Of a stretch of DNA of 27,286 nt, positions 22,954-27,286 are shown one piece after another. Origin of the DNA: an uncultured Eubacteriales bacterium (GTDB lineage: Bacteria; Bacillota; Clostridia; Oscillospirales; Oscillospiraceae); the NCBI GenBank assembly GCA_900556935.1, contig USQL01000021.1, forward strand, positions 1 to 27,286, given 5' to 3'. Position numbers and translations under genes: made by a program. The notes under the pieces are model-generated. The model was not told the origin of the DNA. It made no database searches and saw only the letters and a program-made list of their open reading frames with translations. Within the stretch, counting starts at the first letter, position 1. Each line of letters begins with the position of its first letter.

Positions 22954-23767
22954 TATTCACAGCCTCCTTCAAATCCCAAACCGCCATGGTAAGCCCCTGC
23001 ACTGCGCCGACAATCGGAAAAACTACCCAGGTGATGTACCAGGCCATTGTGGCAAAGCTCAGAAGAAAGTAGACAGCAAGTCCCACAGCCCAGATCAGAT
23101 CGCAGACACGCTTCCGCAGCCGCCGCTTCTGCTGACCGGCCAGGGGGTTCTCCGCCGGGAGTAGGGCGCAGACCAGATTGCTGATCGCCCCCAGAATGGG
23201 GAAGATTACCCAGCTGACGTGCCAGGCACCGGTGAGAAAGCTGACCGTCAGATAGACGACCAGGCCGATTGTCCAGACAAAAGCGGAAATGCTCTTGCCC
23301 AGGGCGGTTTTGGGCTCGTCTGCCTCAGCCCTCCGGGTTTCCGAAGAGTCGCCCTTCTTGCCGCCCAGAATGATCAGCACCGTGGCCACGGCCACAATGC
23401 TCATGGTTCCGCACAGACCGTAGATTTCCATGCCCATGCTGTCCAGAACGATCAGGGGCAGGGGACAGAGGATGTAAAGCCCCACGGCAATGGCACGCAG
23501 CAGTTTTCGCATTGGGTCGTCGGTACGATTCTCCTTGGCCGGTGCCTCCGGCTGCACAGGTGTCTCCGGCTCCTGCGTACCGAGAATTTCGTGGATATCC
23601 CCGATGCCGCTGATGGCCAGACGATAGGCAGCCTCCGGGGTTTTCCCGGCGGCGATGAGATCGTCGTACCGATCCAGGGTGTTCTGCAAAATTTCCTGCC
23701 GGATGTCCTCGCTGTCGGGGGCACCGGCAAATAACAGATTTACATATTGGGTGAGCTGTTCCCGCAT
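22943..23767 (-). CDS. DUF1700/HAAS-like membrane protein
   Basis: A 274-residue protein. Its first 62 residues (MREQLTQYVNLLFAG, EILQNTLDRYDDLIAAG, AISGIGDIHEILG) match the start of the fused protein in the other arm. A Pro/Glu linker (about 64-86) follows, then membrane hairpins: one with LYILCPLPLIVLD (about 92-137) and two related ones with VYLTVSFLTGAWHVSWVIFPI (about 165-203) and VYFLLSFATMAWYITWVVFPI (about 225-263). The second type is duplicated here, while the first type is duplicated in the other arm. GGAGG precedes ATG 23767. It overlaps padR by 28 bases and the DUF4097 gene by 11, so padR, this gene and DUF4097 form one tightly coupled operon. Confidence 0.88.
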   Translation of the reverse strand: MREQLTQYVNLLFAGAPDSEDIRQEILQNTLDRYDDLIAAGKTPEAAYRLAISGIGDIHEILGTQEPETPVQPEAPAKENRTDDPMRKLLRAIAVGLYILCPLPLIVLDSMGMEIYGLCGTMSIVAVATVLIILGGKKGDSSETRRAEADEPKTALGKSISAFVWTIGLVVYLTVSFLTGAWHVSWVIFPILGAISNLVCALLPAENPLAGQQKRRLRKRVCDLIWAVGLAVYFLLSFATMAWYITWVVFPIVGAVQGLTMAVWDLKEAVNNEA

Positions 23768-24102
23768 ATCTCTTCCTCCACTTCCAACAGTCGATTCATA
23801 ATCTCTTTGGTTTCCTGCCACTCCCGCAGCAGCTGGTCACAACCCTGACGGCCTTCCGGGGTGATGGTGTAGTACCGTCTCCTGGCCCCGGCTCCGCTGC
23901 TGCCCCAGTAGGAGGTGATGTACCCCAGCTCTTCCAGCCGCTTGAAGGCGGTGTACAGGGTTGCCTCCTTCAGCTCGAAGCGTCCGCAGGAGAGGGTGGA
24001 GATGGTTTTGTTGATTTCGTAGCCGTAGCTGTCACCCCGGAGCAGCCGAGCCAGGATAATGGCATCGGTGTGGCCGCGGATCAGATCGCCTGCGATGGAC
24101 AT
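23740..24102 (-). CDS. PadR-family transcriptional regulator, copy 2
   Basis: A 120-residue winged-helix regulator nearly identical in its core to copy 1: MSIAGDLIRGHTDAIILARL, SYGYEINKTISTLSCGRFEL, LKEATLYTAFKRLEELGYI, ARRRYYTITPEGRQG. The C-terminal helix differs and is eight residues longer, ending VEEEICGNSSPNM, where it overlaps the next gene. ATG at 24102 has GGAGG seven bases upstream; the longer frame starts inside the promoter. The DNA-contacting regions are conserved, so both PadR proteins probably recognise the same operator and could cross-regulate the two cassettes. Confidence 0.93.
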   Translation of the reverse strand: MSIAGDLIRGHTDAIILARLLRGDSYGYEINKTISTLSCGRFELKEATLYTAFKRLEELGYITSYWGSSGAGARRRYYTITPEGRQGCDQLLREWQETKEIMNRLLEVEEEICGNSSPNM

Positions 24103-24130
24103 ACACATTCCTCCCTTCCTTGCTGAAATC

Positions 24131-24164
24131 ATCTTAACACATAGTACCTCATCTGTCAAGGTAT
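24131..24164 (-). promoter_or_regulatory. Promoter and likely PadR operator, copy 2
   Basis: On the minus strand TTGACA (24154-24159) and TAAGAT (24131-24136) are 17 bases apart. The palindrome ATACCT-N9-AGGTAC overlaps the -35 (24144-24164). ATACCTTGACAGATGAGGTA is identical to copy 1, while the rest of the promoter differs, as expected for a protected operator. Confidence 0.75.
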
Positions 24165-24177
24165 CTCATATAATAAA

Positions 24178-24218
24178 AACGCTGTCCATTCGGAGAAATC
24201 TTCCGAATGGACAGCGTT
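24178..24218 (-). terminator. Terminator of rlmH copy 2
   Basis: AACGCTGTCCATTCGGA (24178-24194) and TCCGAATGGACAGCGTT (24202-24218) are a perfect 17-pair inverted repeat with a seven-base loop, followed on the minus strand by TTTTTATTATATG. It ends 14 bases before the padR copy 2 operator. Confidence 0.92.
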
Positions 24219-24223
24219 GCAAT

Positions 24224-24706
24224 CTATTTGTGATACTTAGAACCGGCCTGGATGGCCTCTGCCCGGTACAGCTGTTCCAGAACCATAATCCGCGCCAGAT
24301 GGTGAGGGAAGGTCATGGGCCCCATGGAAAGCTTAAAATCCGCTTTCGCCTTGACCCTGGGAGCCATACCGAAGGAGGAGCCGATGAGAAAGCAGGCGCA
24401 GCTTTTGCCGGAATTTTTCACGTTTTTCAGAGTGTCCGCAAAGCCCTCGCTGGAAAGAGTCTTCCCCTCGGGAGTGAACACGCAGAACCAGGCACCCTTC
24501 GGAACTTTTGCCAGGATGGTGTCCGCTTCTTTTTCCAGACCGGCGGCAATTTCGGCAGGGGAGGGATTTTCCGGCAGCCGAACCTCCGGCAGCTCAAGGA
24601 GGGTGAATTTGCAGTAGCCTCCCAGCCGCTTGGCGTACTCCGCCGCGGCGGAAAGATAGAATGGCTCCTTCAGCTTGCCCATGGCAAGCAGCGTAATATC
24701 GAACAT
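24224..24706 (-). CDS. rlmH: 23S rRNA (pseudouridine-1915-N3) methyltransferase RlmH, copy 2
   Basis: Second complete RlmH, 160 residues, exactly the same length as copy 1. Motifs are MFDITLLAMGKLKEPFYLSA, FCVFTPEGKTLSSEGFA, the cofactor loop FLIGSSFGM and the C terminus LEQLYRAEAIQAGSKYHK. ATG at 24706 has GGAGG five bases upstream; a longer frame crosses the divergent small gene and is rejected. Substitutions lie mainly in the middle and N-terminal third, while the knot and C terminus are nearly unchanged, which is what purifying selection on both copies would produce. The divergent small protein starts only 43 bases away, so the promoter must overlap that gene or be weak; none was clear. 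Confidence 0.96.
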   Translation of the reverse strand: MFDITLLAMGKLKEPFYLSAAAEYAKRLGGYCKFTLLELPEVRLPENPSPAEIAAGLEKEADTILAKVPKGAWFCVFTPEGKTLSSEGFADTLKNVKNSGKSCACFLIGSSFGMAPRVKAKADFKLSMGPMTFPHHLARIMVLEQLYRAEAIQAGSKYHK

Positions 24707-24749
24707 AACAACCTCCGCTTCGGGAATACTCACAGTAGGGGGTGAAACA

Positions 24750-24851
24750 ATGGCGAAAAAGAAGAAAATCAAAACCGACCCTCAGGGCAGCTACACCGGC
24801 CGTCCGGAGATTCCTACGGAAAAGCCGGTGCAGGATGCGGATGACCTCTGA
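24750..24851 (+). CDS. Small protein with TDPQGSYTG...PVQDADDL signature (copy 2)
   Basis: A 33-residue protein whose ATG has AGGGGGTG seven bases upstream. It has a very basic head (MAKKKKIK), then TDPQGSYTGRPEIP and a tail ending PVQDADDL. The head is shorter than in copy 1 and lacks the Pro-rich insertion, while the tail is shared. Its stop directly abuts the stop of the converging nagZ gene. Both copies are divergent from an rlmH gene. Standard gene finders would often miss it because of its length. Function unknown; the conserved signature in two copies is the evidence for reality. Confidence 0.85.
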   Translation: MAKKKKIKTDPQGSYTGRPEIPTEKPVQDADDL

Positions 24852-26009
24852 TCAGCCGTAGGAGGCTACCTGCTGCTTCCAGACAAGCACATGCCGCACG
24901 GCGGCATTCAGGGTATCCACGGAAATCCGCCCGTCCAGAACCGCCTGCAAAACCGCCTGGTACTGGGTGGCATACTCCGTAGAGCACAGCAGATCGTTCC
25001 CGGCGAGAACCGCCATGACCGCGGCTTCTCCGGCGCCGTACTGGTCGGTGATGGCCTGCATCACCAGGTCGTCGGTCATGATGACGCCGGTAAAGCCAAT
25101 GGTGTCCCGCAGATATTCGTGGACGGCAGGGGAGAGGGAGGCGGGAAGACTGCCATCCATGGCTTCCACAATCACATGCCCCACCATCACAGCCCCACAG
25201 CCGGCCTGAATCCCGGCGGCAAAGGGCAGCAAGTCCTTTCCTTCCAACTCCGCCAGAGAGCGGCTGTCCTGGGCAATGCCCGTGTGGGTATCGGCGTTGT
25301 TTCCGTAGCCTGGGAAATGCTTGAGAACGCTTCCGATGTGGTTCTGGCTCATCAGATTGACGATTTCGGAAACCACCTGAGAGGTGGTTTCCGCATCCTG
25401 ACCCAGGGAGCGGGAGTAGAGGAAAGCACCGGAATCCGTGGCAATGTCGCACACCGGCCCCAGATTCACGTTGATGCCCAGTCCCGTAAGCAGCTGACAT
25501 TTTTCTTCCTCCTCGGAAAGCACCGTCTCCAGGCCGCCTCGGTTCCACCGGGCCCGCAGGGAGGAAAACCGCTTTTCCCGGAAGGCGGAATTCCGGCTGA
25601 TTCGGGTCACATCGCCGCCCTCTTCGTCCACTGCCAGCAGCAGGGGATAATCGGCAGCGGCCTGGTAGGAGGTAAGCAGCTCCGTCATAGTTTCCGGGGT
25701 CTGGCCTTCAAAATCCTCGCCGAAGAGTACCAGCCCGCCCAGATGGTATCGGGAAAGATCGGAGATAACCGTTTCCTTGTTGCACCGTGCCAGAAACAGC
25801 TGTCCCACCCGCTGCTCCAGAGACATGGCATCAATCGTCCGATCAATAACATCCTTTACAGGCTCAGTTTCCGGAGGCTCTGTGGGGACGGTGGTGCTGG
25901 GCACGGAAGCTGCGGTTTCCGGAGGGGCTGTGGTGGGCACAGTTTCCGGACTCGGGGCAGCGCACCCGGCCAGGAGCAGACAGCAGAGAATAGCAGACAA
26001 AATTTTCAT
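24852..26009 (-). CDS. nagZ: NagZ-like beta-N-acetylhexosaminidase, GH3 lipoprotein
   Basis: Glycoside hydrolase family 3 enzyme that probably removes N-acetylglucosamine from peptidoglycan fragments at the cell surface. The 385-residue product begins with a lipoprotein signal, MKILSAILCCLLLAGCAAPS, with the lipobox Cys at 16, then a Thr/Pro/Glu-rich spacer (to about 50). The catalytic barrel contains SLEQRVGQLFLARC, LLLAVDEEGGDVTRI, the substrate loop KHFPGYGNNADTHTG (the His-containing general acid/base loop of NagZ types) and MTDDLVMQAI with the nucleophile Asp. Only the first domain of GH3 is present, as in NagZ. ATG at 26009 is chosen for the signal peptide and GAGG upstream. It lies 14 bases after a membrane protein gene, so the two probably form an operon. 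Confidence 0.94.
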   Translation of the reverse strand: MKILSAILCCLLLAGCAAPSPETVPTTAPPETAASVPSTTVPTEPPETEPVKDVIDRTIDAMSLEQRVGQLFLARCNKETVISDLSRYHLGGLVLFGEDFEGQTPETMTELLTSYQAAADYPLLLAVDEEGGDVTRISRNSAFREKRFSSLRARWNRGGLETVLSEEEEKCQLLTGLGINVNLGPVCDIATDSGAFLYSRSLGQDAETTSQVVSEIVNLMSQNHIGSVLKHFPGYGNNADTHTGIAQDSRSLAELEGKDLLPFAAGIQAGCGAVMVGHVIVEAMDGSLPASLSPAVHEYLRDTIGFTGVIMTDDLVMQAITDQYGAGEAAVMAVLAGNDLLCSTEYATQYQAVLQAVLDGRISVDTLNAAVRHVLVWKQQVASYG

Positions 26010-26023
26010 TGAAAAAACCTCGC

Positions 26024-26941
26024 TCAAAGAACGCAGCCAATCAGATACCACAGTCCCAGCAGCAGAAGCGCCAACGGAATGTAGGTAATAAGGGCGGCGG
26101 CGGAGATACATACAACGGTGTAACCGAACAAATCCAGCAGATAGAACACGGCGCAGACAATGGCGGTGGAGAAAACCGCCTTGCTCACCTGCTTGCCCAC
26201 AATGTTGGAGAAAAAGAAGGTGTACATCGCTCCCAGGAAGGGATTCGCCACGGCAATCACCAGCCCCAGCAGCAGGTTGATAACGCCGGACAGCAGGCAG
26301 AAGGCCAGAATCAGAAGCAGCAGCATGGGTGCGTAGTTCACCAGTACCCCAGGCAGATAGGTCTGGAAGGCCCAGTCCGCCGCCAGGTGCAGCACCATAC
26401 ATACGCCCAGGGTCACCAGCCGCAGCAGCAGCCAGAGAATCAGGTTGCTTCCCTTGGGAATGAAGGTGTCCACCAGATTTACCAGGAAGGCCAGCAGCAC
26501 CAGGGACAGAGCCTGGGCGCACAGAGCCGGAAACTGCATATCCGTAATGGGCAGCACAATTAAGTATTCCCCGGAAAAGCTGACAAAGGGCAGGGGCGTG
26601 AGCAGCAGATTCAGGTTCCAGGGGTGGAAGGTGTAAATCACCACCGTGGCAGCGTAGACGAACAGAATGCCCATGGAGGAGGAAACAGACAGATTCAGGC
26701 TGGAACGTTTTCCCAGAAAGACGCGTCCTAAAATACCGAGAATCAGGGAAATCACCGAAAAATACAGCATGAATTTGGCGGTGGAAACCACATCCAGCTC
26801 TTTGGGAAAATAACGCTGGGCGTGCCAGATTACATCGGTCAGCCCCTCCGGAATGAAGGAGGCGGCCGCCGTACTTACGGCCTGTCCCAGATGATCCGGC
26901 AGCATGGTGCTTATGGTAGCCAGGGTAGAATCGAGTTCCAT
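26024..26941 (-). CDS. Polytopic membrane protein of unknown function
   Basis: A 305-residue integral membrane protein. After an amphipathic N terminus (MELDSTLATISTMLPDHLGQ) about six to eight membrane helices follow: around LYFSVISLILGILGRVFL, MGILFVYAATVVIYTF, LCAQALSLVLLAFLVNLV, LILWLLLRLVTLGVCMVL, PMLLLLILAFCLLSGVINLL, TAIVCAVFYLLDLFGY and LITYIPLALLLLGLWYLIG. A CvpA-like or transport role is possible but no diagnostic motif was seen, so it is left unnamed. ATG at 26941 has AAGGA upstream; an earlier in-frame start adds a charged non-conserved leader. It comes first in a likely two-gene unit with nagZ, which suggests a cell-envelope job. Confidence 0.85.
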   Translation of the reverse strand: MELDSTLATISTMLPDHLGQAVSTAAASFIPEGLTDVIWHAQRYFPKELDVVSTAKFMLYFSVISLILGILGRVFLGKRSSLNLSVSSSMGILFVYAATVVIYTFHPWNLNLLLTPLPFVSFSGEYLIVLPITDMQFPALCAQALSLVLLAFLVNLVDTFIPKGSNLILWLLLRLVTLGVCMVLHLAADWAFQTYLPGVLVNYAPMLLLLILAFCLLSGVINLLLGLVIAVANPFLGAMYTFFFSNIVGKQVSKAVFSTAIVCAVFYLLDLFGYTVVCISAAALITYIPLALLLLGLWYLIGCVL

Positions 26942-27043
26942 AAAAGGGTTCCTTTCGGGTAGAGTGCACAGACAAAGGCGCTGCAAGTCAACGCCCGTGT
27001 ATCTGCATTCCGTGTGCGTATTAGAAACTCCGAAGGATACGTT

Positions 27044-27084
27044 GTCATTGCGAACCAGTGACCGATGTCACTGGTGTGGCAATC
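27044..27084. repeat. REP-like palindromic intergenic element
   Basis: ACCAGTGAC (27054-27062) and GTCACTGGT (27067-27075) form a perfect nine-pair stem with loop CGAT, extended by the outer TTGC/GGCAA halves. The flanks GTCATTGCGA and TGGCAATCC are typical of dispersed palindromic repeats seen in many gut bacteria. The roughly 265-base spacer 26942-27206 otherwise holds no gene. Confidence 0.65.
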
Positions 27085-27109
27085 CGTTCTCAAGTAAAAA
27101 TAGTCTCAA

Positions 27110-27144
27110 GGGGAAGCTCCTGCCCCTTTCATTGGGGCTTCCCC
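27110..27144. other. Inverted repeat near the rplL terminator
   Basis: GGGGAAGC (27110-27117) pairs with GCTTCCCC (27137-27144). No T-run follows at the right distance, so it may be a secondary mRNA 3' structure behind the rplL terminator. Confidence 0.4.
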
Positions 27145-27159
27145 AGAAGAAAAGGAAAA

Positions 27160-27183
27160 GCCGCCGCCATTTCTGGCGGCGGC
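27160..27183 (-). terminator. Terminator of the rplL transcript
   Basis: GCCGCCGCCA (27160-27169) and TGGCGGCGGC (27174-27183) form a perfect ten-pair stem with a four-base loop. On the minus strand it is followed by TTTTCCTTTTCTT. It lies 23 bases after the rplL stop. Confidence 0.93.
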
Positions 27184-27206
27184 ACAGCATTCCATGGGGA
27201 GATAAC

Positions 27207-27286
27207 TTACTTGATCTCGGCCTCGGCGCCGGCTTCCTTCAGCTCGGCAACCAGCTTCTCGGCATCTTCCTTGGAGATGGCTTCCT
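27207..27286 (-). CDS. rplL: Ribosomal protein L7/L12, C-terminal end only
   Basis: Only the last 26 residues lie in the window: EAISKEDAEKLVAELKEAG and the tail AEAEIK before TAA. This matches the end of L7/L12, the stalk protein that recruits translation factors. The rest lies beyond the right edge; rplJ is expected upstream of it. The terminator directly after shows that this is the end of the operon. Confidence 0.9.
   Translation of the reverse strand, partial: EAISKEDAEKLVAELKEAGAEAEIK

Larger units (their letters stand above)
21338..24851. repeat. Right arm of the diverged inverted duplication
   Basis: Mirror image of 17031-20569: rsmE (plus), DUF4097 gene, DUF1700-like gene, padR and rlmH (all minus), then the small TDPQGSYTG protein (plus). 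The spacing and order match the left arm gene for gene, except that the membrane and DUF4097 parts are separate genes. Confidence 0.85.

Noticed and set aside
24059..24745. Plus-strand 228-codon frame opposite padR and rlmH copy 2
   Set aside because: Antisense shadow; the minus-strand genes have intact motifs and matching paralogues in the other arm.
24852..26975. A 707-codon reading that merges the nagZ frame with upstream sequence
   Set aside because: The upstream half is out of frame with the real membrane protein gene; the lipoprotein signal and RBS fix the nagZ start at 26009.

Overview
The window looks like chromosome from an anaerobic, endospore-forming Clostridia bacterium, probably of the Oscillospiraceae type. 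The evidence is a spoIIID gene, a one-piece pyruvate:ferredoxin oxidoreductase, Gram-positive sortase-assembled surface proteins, and moderately high GC with clean TTGACA/TATAAT promoters and intrinsic terminators. No IS element, phage gene, CRISPR array or rRNA gene was seen.

Layout. 1-5650: a nearly complete comM (minus), a divergent nifJ (plus) and a 50-residue protein. 5660-15352 (minus): one tight seven-gene operon encoding a coiled-coil protein, a signal peptidase I, a 1670-residue LPKTG adhesin with a His/Cys repeat stalk, an LPSTG backbone pilin, a class C sortase, an LPQTG minor pilin and a second sortase. This is a self-contained pilus or surface-fibre island. 15557-16991: a threonine aldolase (minus) and spoIIID (plus). 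17031-24851: two diverged mirror-image copies of one gene set (small acidic-tailed protein, rlmH, padR, DUF1700/HAAS-like membrane protein, DUF4097 protein, rsmE) facing each other across a GNAT acetyltransferase and tRNA-Leu(GAG). 24852-27286: a nagZ-like GH3 lipoprotein, a polytopic membrane protein, a palindromic spacer element and the 3' end of rplL.

The main points for a second look are: (1) the inverted duplication at 17031-24851, in which two normally single-copy SPOUT rRNA methyltransferases (RlmH and RsmE) and a PadR-controlled envelope-sensor cassette are both doubled; the sensor is one fused protein in one arm and two overlapping genes in the other, and the arms have duplicated different membrane hairpins; (2) a pair of tiny, easily missed proteins sharing a TDPQGSYTG...PVQD.DDL signature, each divergent from an rlmH copy; (3) a sharp codon-usage break inside nifJ near 3110-3240, with leucine CTC common before and absent after, which implies either real recombination or a chimeric assembly joining two genomes; (4) the large adhesin, whose 20-residue HxH/Cys repeats precede a cysteine-peptidase-like domain that appears to have lost its catalytic residues.

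All family assignments come from reading motifs by eye. No database search or alignment was run, and identity levels are described only qualitatively.
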